DNA of 64,000 nucleotides from Phycisphaerae bacterium (GTDB taxonomy: Bacteria; Planctomycetota; Phycisphaerae; UBA1845; CAIVHJ01), in the NCBI GenBank assembly GCA_022072405.1, contig JAJVHX010000018.1:62001-126000 (forward strand). The letters run 5' to 3'. Shown here piece by piece: positions 1 to 8,037 of the stretch. The notes under the pieces are model-generated. The model made no database searches and was not told where the DNA came from. It was given only the letters and a program-made list of their open reading frames with translations. Every line of letters starts with the position of its first letter. Position 1 is the first letter of the stretch. A program made the position numbers and the translations under genes.

Positions 1-239
1 ATAAGGATCAGAATTTCGGCTATAACGCGCTGACCCGCGAGTATGGCGACATGATCAAGATGGGTGTGCTGGTGCCGACCAAAGTGGAACGCGTCGCACT
101 GCAGAACGCGATGAGCGTGGCTTCGCTGCTGCTGACCACCGACGCGGTGATCAGCGAGATCAAGGACGATAAGAAAGAAAAAGCCCCCGCCGGCCGCGGC
201 GGCATGGGTGGGATGGGCGGCATGGGCGGCATGATGTAA
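1..239 (+). CDS. groEL: Chaperonin GroEL, C-terminal fragment
   Basis: This is the 3' end of a gene that begins before the window; codons are in phase from base 3. The 78 visible residues contain the conserved end of the 60-kDa chaperonin equatorial domain ([15 protein letters not shown], then [12 protein letters not shown] and [10 protein letters not shown]). They finish with a Gly-Met tail, [13 protein letters not shown], typical of cytosolic GroEL. GroEL forms the double-ring cage that folds proteins with GroES. A strong terminator follows 36 bp after the stop, so this is the end of its transcript. Identity is very clear. What cannot be seen is whether a groES gene precedes it or whether this is one of several GroEL paralogues. 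Confidence 0.97.
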   Translation, partial: KDQNFGYNALTREYGDMIKMGVLVPTKVERVALQNAMSVASLLLTTDAVISEIKDDKKEKAPAGRGGMGGMGGMGGMM

Positions 240-274
240 TTCGCCCGTAATGCCGATCAGTGATTGATGATACG

Positions 275-308
275 CAAGCACCCGGGCGACCGGGTGCTTG
301 TTTTGTTT
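275..308 (+). terminator. Rho-independent terminator after groEL
   Basis: A perfect 11-bp stem (275-285 with 290-300) closes a GCGA tetraloop and is followed by TTTTGTTT. It lies directly downstream of the groEL stop codon and before the next gene. Confidence 0.93.
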
Positions 309-434
309 CAGGTCGACTATAATTCACCAAATGGAATGAAAAGCAGCAATATAATGATTCCGTTTGGCATTAAATATTACGAAGAGATTGTGGAATGACG
401 TTTTGTACTGATGTGATACGGGAGACAGGTAGCC

Positions 435-1118
435 ATGATATTTGATCCGATGTATCTGATCGTAGTCGGGCCGGCGATCTTGCTGGCGTTGTGGGCCCAG
501 GGGATGGTCAAGTCGGCGTTCGGGAAGATGTCGCGCGTGGCGGTGCGCAGCGGAGTGACCGGGGCGCAGGCGGCGGCGCAGATTCTGCAACGCCACGGCT
601 TGAACCACGTGGGGATTGAGCTGGCCCAGGGGATGTTGAGCGACCATTACGACCCCCGTCACAAAGTGTTGCGGCTGAGTCCGGATGTGTACCATGGCCG
701 ATCGATCGCTGCGGTGGGCGTCGCCGCCCATGAAGCCGGACATGCTTTACAGGATGACAGCGGCTATGCACCGCTGAAACTGCGCAATGGTATTGTGCCG
801 CTGGCCAGCGTGGGCAGCAATCTATCCTGGGTGCTGGTCATGTTGGGTTTATTCATGAGCTTCAGCGGATTGATCTGGGCCGGAATAATTCTCTTTTCGG
901 CCGTGGTCGTGTTTCAATTGATCAATCTGCCGGTGGAATTTAACGCCAGCCGCCGGGCCCGTGAAGTGCTGATGCAGACCGGTATTGTCAGCGGCCAGGA
1001 AGATGCCGCCGTCGGCAAAGTACTCAACGCCGCGGCGATGACCTACGTCGCTGCAACCCTGACCGCCGTGCTGACCCTGATCTATTACCTGCTGCGCGCC
1101 CAGGGCAGCCGCAACTAG
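435..1118 (+). CDS. YugP-type membrane zinc metallopeptidase
   Basis: A 227-residue protein of the neutral zinc metallopeptidase family (Zn_peptidase_2, B. subtilis YugP). It has an N-terminal membrane helix (about residues 5-22), the zinc motif HEAGH at residues 99-103 preceded by VAA, hydrophobic segments at about 125-165, the family motif NLPVEFNASRRA at about 164-175, and a last helix near the C-terminus. The catalytic Glu is residue 100. A GGAGA-like site lies about 11 bases before ATG 435. Length is normal for the family. The substrate is unknown, but members are thought to act on membrane proteins. It is a single-gene unit between the groEL terminator and a dispersed repeat. Confidence 0.9.
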   Translation: MIFDPMYLIVVGPAILLALWAQGMVKSAFGKMSRVAVRSGVTGAQAAAQILQRHGLNHVGIELAQGMLSDHYDPRHKVLRLSPDVYHGRSIAAVGVAAHEAGHALQDDSGYAPLKLRNGIVPLASVGSNLSWVLVMLGLFMSFSGLIWAGIILFSAVVVFQLINLPVEFNASRRAREVLMQTGIVSGQEDAAVGKVLNAAAMTYVAATLTAVLTLIYYLLRAQGSRN

Positions 1119-1126
1119 AGTGGAAG

Positions 1127-1195
1127 TGGTTTTATAAATTCAAAGAGCCGCGGGCTTCAGCCCGCGCGACGCCTTGATTGGTGATTTTGAAACCA
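1127..1195 (-). repeat. Family A palindromic repeat, complete copy
   Basis: The inner palindrome CGCGGGCTTCAGCCCGCG lies between outer inverted ends (TGGTTTTATAAA at left, TTTGAAACCA at right). Read on the minus strand it matches the copies at 9514, 14404 and 46053 over most of its length. It starts 9 bp after the metallopeptidase stop. Confidence 0.85.
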
Positions 1196-1268
1196 ACTCT
1201 GGTTAAAGCAACCGAATCCCGCAGAGTGAGTCAGTTGTGCGTATCCGCCATGGTGAAAACCCCTGCTT

Positions 1269-1325
1269 GCACGGCTCACCGAGCCGTGGCACACCGGACC
1301 GAACGGATAAAATTAAAACGCGCTG
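1269..1325 (+). repeat. Family B repeat, copy 1
   Basis: The palindromic core CACGGCTCACCGAGCCGTG is followed by GCACACCGGACCGAAC and an A-rich stretch ending CGCGCT. The same order of blocks recurs at 9453-9508. It overlaps the 3' end of the broken sigma-54 regulator gene, so part of that reading frame's tail is repeat sequence. Confidence 0.75.
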
Positions 1326-2685
1326 ATTGTTTGTTCTGTTCCGAGCAATGCGCAATCGGCGATAGAGGGTGGCCGGACTGATACCCAGTTGCCGGGCCGC
1401 CTTTTTCGACGATTCCCCTCCGCCTGTAACAACGCCTGCTGGATCAATACTGCTTCCGCCTGTTGCAGCGTTCCAGACATCGTTGAGTTTTCCGTGAGCG
1501 GCTGCAAGGTGACCGGCAGGTCTTCCGGCATGATCAGCGACTGACGACCGAGGATCAACGCCCGTAGCATCACATTCTCCAGTTCGCGCACATTTCCCGG
1601 CCAGTCATAGGCCAACATTCTGTTCAACGCTTCCGCACTGACACCGCTCACTTCCGGCCGTTCGTGCGCATGTCTGGCGATAAAGCCTGCGGCCGGTTCC
1701 GGTATATCACTGCGGTGCTCGCGCAGCGGAGGCAGGTTTAAGACCACCACGTTGAGCCGTTCAAAAAGATCAGCCCGGAAAGTACTGTTCTGTACGGCGG
1801 CGCGCAGATCGCGACTGCTGGCGATGATGAAGCGGGCGGGTACCGGAACCGCCCGATCCGCACCGACCGGACGAACTTCATGCTCCTGCAGCAGACGAAG
1901 CAGTTTCGGCTGCAGGACCGGCGGCAGTTCCGCGATCTCATCGATAAAGAGCGTGCCCGCGCCAGCAGCGAGGATCAGACCGGGTCGATTGTCGATCGCA
2001 CCGGTAAACGCACCCGTCACATGGCCGAATAACTCGCTTTCGAACATCGGTGAAGCCAGCGTGGTCAGATCCACCGGCATGAAGGGATGCGGTTGTTGAG
2101 GACTGAGCTGATGGATGAGACGGGCCAACTGTTCCTTGCCCGTTCCATATTCACCCTGGATCAGCAACGTAACCGAACGCCCCGCCAGCTCCACCGCCTG
2201 CTGCAGCAACTCCTGCATCACCGGCGAGGAGCCGATCCAGCCGCCTCCCGACTGATCGAACCCGGTAGAGGTGGTCAGTCGGTGCCGGGCTTCCCAGAAA
2301 CGACGCGCGACAAACAGCCGTTCATGCAGGGTCTGTGGATCAACCGGTTTCTCCCAGAAATCATCCGCCCCCAGGCGCATGGCTTCGACCACCCGCGGTA
2401 TCGATCCATGGGCTGTCAGGATGATCACCAGAATCTGCCGGCGTTGCTGCTTGATCCGCCGCAGCAGTTCCATTCCCGCCAGATCGGGCATCTCCAGATC
2501 CAGTATCACCAGTCCAGGTGTGTGTTGCTGCAGCCACTGCCCGGCCCTTCTCCACCATGACACGCTGCTACCTGAAAACCAGCCCGTCCAATTCCCATCA
2601 ACAGCAATCGGGTGATGGCGACATCATCGTCCACCACCAGGACCTGCAGATCATTATCTGATTTTATATAAGTTGCAGGCGGCAT
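1313..2685 (-). pseudogene. Frameshifted sigma-54-dependent response regulator (NtrC family)
   Basis: The open middle part (1313-2563) encodes the end of a receiver domain (VILDLEMPDL with phospho-acceptor Asp; KP signature near the end) and a full AAA+ domain: Walker A GEYGTGKE, the sigma-54 contact loop GAFTGA, Walker B LFIDEI, and DWPGNVRELEN. The receiver's first beta strand (QVLVVDDDVAITRLLL) is intact in another frame from ATG 2685, so a frameshift lies near 2540-2560. Near 1405-1415, at a run of five A, a second shift separates AEGNRRK from the Fis-type helix-turn-helix AARQLGISPATLYRRLR, which is in another frame. Either it is a recent pseudogene, the sequence has indel errors, or recoding occurs. 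Such regulators activate sigma-54 promoters after phosphorylation by a sensor kinase; no kinase gene is adjacent. Confidence 0.85.
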
Positions 2686-3035
2686 TATTCATATATGTCG
2701 AGCAATTCACCCTGCTTATTTTATTACCACGATATATATAGTCCGTATGATGTATATCTCCTTGTGGATAGAAGAACATCTCTATAATGAATCCTTTGGG
2801 GTAAAAACTAATAAAAAAATAAGATCGGGCTTCTTAACTTATTCTCATTGGCCGACAATAAGATATATTTTCTGCCTTTTATCTATCCAGTAATTTCACC
2901 TTTTTATCACCGACCATTAATACATTTCTAATACAAACATTCTATAACTGCTCCAGTTCGACCTGATGACTGGTAGATTTCATTTCCGTTCAGTGTGGTA
3001 TTTTTCTCAACTCATTTAAGAATGGTGGGGATGCT
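2686..3035. other. AT-rich intergenic region
   Basis: About 350 bp between the divergent regulator and pseudopilin genes, clearly more AT-rich than its neighbours (runs such as TATATATAG and AATAAAAAAATAAG). I see no reading frame with a credible start. It should hold the promoters of both genes, but I cannot single out a convincing -24/-12 or -35/-10 element. Confidence 0.5.
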
Positions 3036-4106
3036 ATGCGCCGAAAGTGCGGATTTACGTTGGTTGAGTTACTTGTGGTAGTCGCGATTATCGCGCTGCT
3101 GATCAGTATTCTGCTGCCCAGTCTGGCATCGGCGCGGGAGCAAGCCCGGGCGATCGTCTGCGCCACCCATCTCGGTGATGTCAGCAAGGCGGTGGGCATC
3201 TATCTGCTTGAAAGCGATGGGTTATACCCCCCTTCCTATCTGTATATGAGTGATGCAGAAGGAAATGTGAATTGGGATCTGCAGGGAGATAATTCTTACG
3301 GTTATCAGCACTGGTCCTTTTTACTCTACCGTAATGGAGCGGCCAAGGAAGAAGCCTTCACCTGCCCTTCCATTCCGCACGGTGGGCACCCCGCCAGCAA
3401 CCCCGGCAAAGACCTGCGCAACTGGGAAGGGGGGCAGACTCCGGCGAGCCAGGAAGGTCAACCTACCGGTTTCAACCCGCCCAGTGATCGCCAGGCTCCG
3501 CGGATGGCCTTCATGGCCAATGGCTTCATCATGCCTCGCAATAAGTTTGATACCATCGCCTCCGGCGGTCCGCGTTACAACTTCCTGGTGGATGAAAACA
3601 AGATCGACAACAACGGCAAGACCATTTTATTCGCCGAATATCCGCGTAACTGGCGGACCATGGCCAAAGATGCCGGAGGAAGCATGGTCGCCAGCCGCAG
3701 CCATCGCCCCTTTGTTCCCGCTTATTCGTTAAGCTCCGGGGACGATATGTATCTCGCCCCTCCCAACAGCACTTTGTTTTATTATGCAGAAAGCGCATTA
3801 CTCGACCTAGGTTACGGGATGAGGCCGCTGGCCGAAATTGATTCGGCTCAATTTGGCTATACCATTACCAAAGCACCCATCTGGCAACCCATCAACTACA
3901 TAGGCCGGCATCATACCGGGCAGACGGTCAACTTCATGTATGTTGATACCCACGTCGAACGCAAAACCCCCAAGGAAACTTTCGACAAGCTGGAATGGGG
4001 CACAAAGATCTATTCCCTCACGGGTAAAAACGGCATTCTCGGTTCCGCACAGGATGGCGTGCTTAATCAGGATCCGGACAAGTTTTATTCCGAAGGGACG
4101 CCCTAA
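3036..4106 (+). CDS. Pseudopilin-like secreted protein 1
   Basis: A 356-residue protein with a type IV prepilin-like N-terminus: a short basic leader (MRRKCG), then FTLVELLVVVAIIALLISIL with the Glu at +5 and a hydrophobic helix, then LPSLASAREQA. This is the prepilin cleavage/methylation form common in planctomycetes, where dozens of paralogues can occur. The large C-terminal part ends with HTGQTVNFMYVDTHVERK, a variant of the 'N.lF.DGHV' block of these proteins. Cys residues in CATHLGD and FTCPSIPHGG recall the usual conserved pair. The leader would be cut by a prepilin peptidase not present here. Function is unproven; type II secretion-like or surface roles are assumed. It lies before the binding protein gene at 4436, separated by about 330 bp. 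Confidence 0.85.
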   Translation: MRRKCGFTLVELLVVVAIIALLISILLPSLASAREQARAIVCATHLGDVSKAVGIYLLESDGLYPPSYLYMSDAEGNVNWDLQGDNSYGYQHWSFLLYRNGAAKEEAFTCPSIPHGGHPASNPGKDLRNWEGGQTPASQEGQPTGFNPPSDRQAPRMAFMANGFIMPRNKFDTIASGGPRYNFLVDENKIDNNGKTILFAEYPRNWRTMAKDAGGSMVASRSHRPFVPAYSLSSGDDMYLAPPNSTLFYYAESALLDLGYGMRPLAEIDSAQFGYTITKAPIWQPINYIGRHHTGQTVNFMYVDTHVERKTPKETFDKLEWGTKIYSLTGKNGILGSAQDGVLNQDPDKFYSEGTP

Positions 4107-4435
4107 GCCCGCTGTGGTGGCGGACGGGCACTTGGTATTTTTCCAGATTTCTCGAGGCGTGGGACAGGAAAGGAGGTGGGGGTCAACGCTGGGCAGCTGC
4201 AGCATAACGTTGACTGACAAAGTGGAGAAATTGGATTCGGTGTGATCAGTATCTTGATACGGATTTATGCAATGGTGATCGAAGTAGTCACTGGCTGAAC
4301 ATGAAGCGGTTGCCGGGAGGGCGGCCGGGGTAAAACCACGGATGGAAAAACAGGTCATCGCACGGGGTCCGCGTGTGGAAACCAGACCTCGCCGACAACC
4401 TGTCTTACGAAACTTAAACAGAAAGGTAACTTATT
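4107..4435. other. Intergenic region before the binding protein gene
   Basis: No credible gene. It contains an isolated AGGAAAGGAGGTGG block near 4166 without a following start codon and a short inverted repeat ATCAGTATCTTGATACGGAT. The last bases provide the ribosome binding site AGAAAGG for the gene at 4436. Confidence 0.4.
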
Positions 4436-7078
4436 ATGAATCAGTTTTTTGCAAAAAACAAGCAAACCTGGCGGGGCATCATGATGATGTCGGCGCTGGT
4501 ATTTGCGACCGGCCAGGCGGCCTGGGCGGATAATCCCAAGTATTGTCAGGGTGGTGCAGGCGATGGCGAGGTGTGTACCAGTGGTACCCAATGTGATTGG
4601 GGTCTGTGTGATGGCGGTTCCAATGTCGGCGAGGAATGTCAGGAAGATTCCGAATGTCCGGAAAGTTTTTGCGACGTGGTTGATGGCTCAGGTATTTGCG
4701 CCGGTGGTGAAGTGAACATCAGCGGAGCGACTTTGTTTGATGCCTTCTATCGTGCTCCTGCTTCCACCAACGATTACATTGACGCTGACGGTGATGGCGT
4801 GTTCACCGGTGGCGGCATTGTGGATCAACTGGCCAGCACGACGCTCAGCACCACCTGGTGGCTGGTTAACGTGCGCGAAGTGGGTTCGGGCAACGGTCTG
4901 GCGGAATTTGTCCGCAGCCATCTGGAAGGCTCCTACTTCGGTAGTGGTCCGCAGTGGTTCCCGCCCTGTCCGCCCGAGCCGGATGTGGGGCTGATCAACC
5001 GTTTCGACTGGACCTCCGCCGGTGATTGCACCGCCAATCCCTATCCTTTCCGGGATGAGATTCACTTGGGCATTATGGACGTTCCGACCACCTGGTTTGT
5101 CAAACAATCGGGAACGACCCATTGGGATCGCAATCCGGTCGAAACCGGTTACGGCAGCAACAGCCTGAAGGCCTGGAATGCCAATCAGAGCAACGCCCTG
5201 AAGTCGCTCTCTCACCCGACCGATCCGGGAACTTATGGCAGCTTGAACCTGAATCTGGCCAGCCCGGATGATCGCACCGTCTATGATACGCCGATCGCCT
5301 GGGTGCCGATTGCCATCATTGGTAATCGGGGTGTGGGTATTGAGAATGTGACCAAAGCCCAATTGCAGCATCTGTTTGTTTCCGGTCGTCTGCCCAGCGG
5401 TGAGAATATTGTGGCAGCCACCCGTGATTCCGGTTCCGGGACCCGTAATGGGGCCATGAACTCGCTGGGTATTGATCCGAGCTTTGGTCGTGGCGATAAC
5501 CTGGATATCAAGTCCAGCGAGACGCTGACCATCACCGATAACATCGGCCCCGATTTCCAGGTAACCAACATGGGTGGTTCGAGCCGTGAAGAAGCCGCCG
5601 TGCAGAACAGTCGTCTGGCGATCGGTTACACCGGACTTTCAGGTTCCAGCCGTGCGATTGCGGATGCCCAGGGGGGAAAATATGAAATTCTCAGCGTCTC
5701 TTTCGATGGAACGAATTATGTTCGTCCCAACAAGGACAGCGTGCTGTTAAACTGTGATCCCGCCACCGGCTTCCTGATCGGCGGGAATGAAACGTTTGCC
5801 AGCGTCGGTGATCCGGGGCTGCCTGGCAGCACCGTACCGGCGATGCGTGATGGTGCGGCCAAGGACTATCTGAACAACCTGACCGCAAGTATCGATGCCT
5901 TCATCACTGCCCCCAGCGATCCTGCTAATAACGGTACGCCGGGCGAGTATTTGGCGACGCAGTTCAGCCTGGCCGGTGCTCTGGATTGTACTCCTGATCC
6001 GTTGAATCCCGATGTGTTTGTGACCAACCCTGATTATAATCCAGATCTGGCGGATTGGACTTATGCCAATCAGACCGGATTCGACGGTGCTCCGGCTTAC
6101 GGTACGGCCAACAGCAAAAGCCCGACTCGTACGGCGTCTCCGACCACTGCCTGGCCGGCCCCCCGTCCGGGCGACTGTGGCTATCCCGCCACCGGTTTTT
6201 ACAGCGATGGCACGAACGGATCATCCGGTTATCTGACTATTCATCCGGGCGTCTTCATCGGCTACAACGTCAACCTGAACACCGTCGCTCCGCGCAGCTC
6301 GCTGATCGGTGATTTCAACGGCGACGGTCTGCGGAATGTGAATGATGTGCCGGCGATGATGGCGGCCTACTATGACCGCTATGTGCTGGCCAACCCCAAC
6401 TTCCCCACCTATGCTCCGTTGGCCAATTCCACCACCGGCAATCCGGTATCGATCGATATCATCGGCGACTTCAATGGCGATGGTAATTTCGACTGCCGCG
6501 ACGTGCGTTACTTCCTGGACGGTCTGGCGCTGAATCCCGCTTCGGGCAAACTGACCCGCCAGAATGGATTCTACACCGCCGATCTGAAGTGGCGGACTTA
6601 TACCGGCAATGACAGCAACTTCTTCAACACCGTGATCTATCGTCCGAACGGCACGGTGTTCAGTTACTACGCTTACGGTGCTTCCCGGGCGGATGTGGCT
6701 TCCGCCGGTGCCAGCACAGAAACCTGGCCTGGTGCTGAACCGCATGGTCAGGATGGTCGCGTCGATTGCACCGATGCCGAATATGTGTTCGACAATTTCG
6801 GCACCTGGTCCAATCTGGAAGATGCTCAGTCGATCGATCTGAGCGCCGACATGAACAACGACCTGATCGTCAACTGCAATGACATCAAGGCCGTCTTCAC
6901 CGTCATGGGTGGCGGCAGTACCAATGCCTGCCCCGGTCTGACCACCAACTGCGGTACGGTTCCCAAGGTGATTCGGGCTTATCCGGTCTGGAGTCATATT
7001 GCTCCGATCAAAATCGAGCCGACCCACATTGGACCGGTACCGCCCCCCAGCTTTTCTCCCGACCCCGGGGGCCCATGA
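4436..7078 (+). CDS. PstS-like binding protein with Cys-rich head and dockerin-like repeats
   Basis: An 880-residue exported protein. A signal peptide (about residues 1-32, ending AAWA) is followed by a Cys-rich segment (about 36-92, eleven or so Cys in CxxG/CxxD spacing). A periplasmic binding fold of the PstS type follows, with SGATLFDAFYRAPA near 97 and the phosphate-loop-like RDSGSGTR near 331. The C-terminal third has four Asp/Asn-rich EF-hand or dockerin-like units: DFNGDGLRNVND (about 625), DFNGDGNFDCRD (678), DGRVDCTDAEYV (773) and DMNNDLIVNCND (804). Its long dockerin tail suggests a cell-surface or extracellular protein rather than an ABC transporter component. No pst permease genes are nearby. 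Phosphate is only a guess for the ligand. RBS AGAAAGG precedes the ATG. Confidence 0.85.
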   Translation: MNQFFAKNKQTWRGIMMMSALVFATGQAAWADNPKYCQGGAGDGEVCTSGTQCDWGLCDGGSNVGEECQEDSECPESFCDVVDGSGICAGGEVNISGATLFDAFYRAPASTNDYIDADGDGVFTGGGIVDQLASTTLSTTWWLVNVREVGSGNGLAEFVRSHLEGSYFGSGPQWFPPCPPEPDVGLINRFDWTSAGDCTANPYPFRDEIHLGIMDVPTTWFVKQSGTTHWDRNPVETGYGSNSLKAWNANQSNALKSLSHPTDPGTYGSLNLNLASPDDRTVYDTPIAWVPIAIIGNRGVGIENVTKAQLQHLFVSGRLPSGENIVAATRDSGSGTRNGAMNSLGIDPSFGRGDNLDIKSSETLTITDNIGPDFQVTNMGGSSREEAAVQNSRLAIGYTGLSGSSRAIADAQGGKYEILSVSFDGTNYVRPNKDSVLLNCDPATGFLIGGNETFASVGDPGLPGSTVPAMRDGAAKDYLNNLTASIDAFITAPSDPANNGTPGEYLATQFSLAGALDCTPDPLNPDVFVTNPDYNPDLADWTYANQTGFDGAPAYGTANSKSPTRTASPTTAWPAPRPGDCGYPATGFYSDGTNGSSGYLTIHPGVFIGYNVNLNTVAPRSSLIGDFNGDGLRNVNDVPAMMAAYYDRYVLANPNFPTYAPLANSTTGNPVSIDIIGDFNGDGNFDCRDVRYFLDGLALNPASGKLTRQNGFYTADLKWRTYTGNDSNFFNTVIYRPNGTVFSYYAYGASRADVASAGASTETWPGAEPHGQDGRVDCTDAEYVFDNFGTWSNLEDAQSIDLSADMNNDLIVNCNDIKAVFTVMGGGSTNACPGLTTNCGTVPKVIRAYPVWSHIAPIKIEPTHIGPVPPPSFSPDPGGP

Positions 7079-7135
7079 TTGCTGAAATCTGCATGACAAC
7101 GACGCTTTGACTGGTCATCAGGTTGCTTATCTCAA

Positions 7136-7167
7136 AGCCCGGCTCATTTCGCTGAGCCGGGCTTTTT
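7136..7167 (+). terminator. Rho-independent terminator after the binding protein gene
   Basis: An 11-bp stem, AGCCCGGCTCA (7136-7146) with TGAGCCGGGCT (7153-7163), is followed by TTTT and an AT-rich stretch, about 60 bp after the stop codon. Confidence 0.93.
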
Positions 7168-7176
7168 GATTATTTT

Positions 7177-7212
7177 GAAATCAGGTAACTGCATGTTTTG
7201 TTTATATTTAGA
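7177..7212 (+). repeat. 36-bp direct repeat, copy 1
   Basis: A block beginning GAAATCAGGTAA and ending TTTAGA, immediately after the terminator. It matches 7687-7722 at 30 of 36 positions by eye. The two copies bracket the 44-bp tandem array. AT-rich ends make a promoter-like role possible, but nothing proves it. Confidence 0.7.
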
Positions 7213-7358
7213 GTGTGTGTGAAGAGCGTTCCTGGGTCCAGTTATCGTCGAGGAATCATGAAGTGGATCATAACGCTACGGAGCAGGGTGGTGCGGTGTG
7301 GGAATAGGGATCGTCGTCCCGGCGCCGCTGTTGACGAAGTCCGCAAGCGGTGGTTCAT

Positions 7359-7534
7359 CGACCAACCGCTGGTCAACCCTACGCCAGCCTTTGGTCAGTC
7401 GTTGACTAGCGGCTGGTCAATCGTTCACCAGCCTTTGGTCAGTCGTTGACCAGCGGCTGGTCAATCGTTCACCAGCCTTTGGTCAGTCGTTGACCAACCG
7501 CTGGTCAACCGTTCAGCAGCCCCTGCTCCGGTTC
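7359..7534. repeat. 44-bp tandem repeat array, four units
   Basis: Four head-to-tail units of 44 bp start at about 7359, 7403, 7447 and 7491. Units 2 and 3 differ at one position; units 1 and 4 are diverged, unit 4 losing similarity in its second half. Each unit carries the odd palindrome TGACCAGC-G-GCTGGTCA or a variant, plus CCAGCCTTTGGTCAGTCGT. There are no unique spacers, so it is not a CRISPR array. It sits in the long gap before the second pseudopilin gene. Confidence 0.9.
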
Positions 7535-8037
7535 TGCTCTGCGTCGGGTCGCTGTCCCCATGATGATTATATATACTCGTCCACCGATCGCTGAACCTTA
7601 GCTGAGTAGCAGGCGCGAGGAAATTGGCCGATACTGGCTCATGCCCTTCCCAGGCCTCAACGATAACCGACTCACACGTTTTCTTAGAAATCAGGTAATT
7701 ACCTGTATTGTCTATGTTTAGAAGCAACCAGCATTCCATGCAGCCTGATATCACAACACTAATTCACAGAAATAATGCATCCGTGCCCCTGTGAAAAAGT
7801 AGAGGTTTCCCAAAAATCTCACTTTTAGAACAAGCCCTGTAACTGGTTGCATCTTAAGAGAGTTAAATTTCATACCTTTTACCCCCTGTATCTCTTAACA
7901 GAAAATTCATATGCGAGCCATCATTTCCTAATCAAGGGTGGGTAGATTATCGGCCGTGGCCTTTATGGGTGTGGCGCCCATTTATAAACGTGAGCCACTC
8001 ACGTCTCTTATTCCGTAAATCTAATGGAGGATCGAGT
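7535..8037. other. Intergenic remainder upstream of pseudopilin 2
   Basis: With 7168-7534 this makes an 870-bp gap without a convincing gene. Short frames exist, but they run through the tandem repeats or lack start signals. The part from about 7660 is AT-rich and should include the promoter of the gene at 8038, whose ribosome binding site GGAGG lies at 8026-8030. Confidence 0.5.
7687..7722 (+). repeat. 36-bp direct repeat, copy 2
   Basis: The second copy of the block at 7177-7212, same orientation, 510 bp apart. The first 12 bases are identical; the rest has six substitutions and no gaps. Confidence 0.7.

Noticed and set aside
1178..1381. 67-codon plus-strand frame
   Set aside because: Made of family A and B repeat sequence and the antisense of the regulator's end.
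4688..5371. 227-codon frame on the minus strand
   Set aside because: Antisense to the binding fold of the gene at 4436; low-complexity Ile/Gly/Arg composition.
6221..7099. 292-codon frame on the minus strand
   Set aside because: Mirror of the dockerin-like repeat coding region; no RBS, no domain.
7198..7449. 83-codon open frame through the tandem repeats
   Set aside because: Begins inside the 36-bp repeat, has no ribosome binding site, and its second half is translated tandem repeat.
7359..7534. Possible CRISPR array
   Set aside because: Units are directly adjacent without unique spacers, the outer units decay, and no cas gene is in the window.
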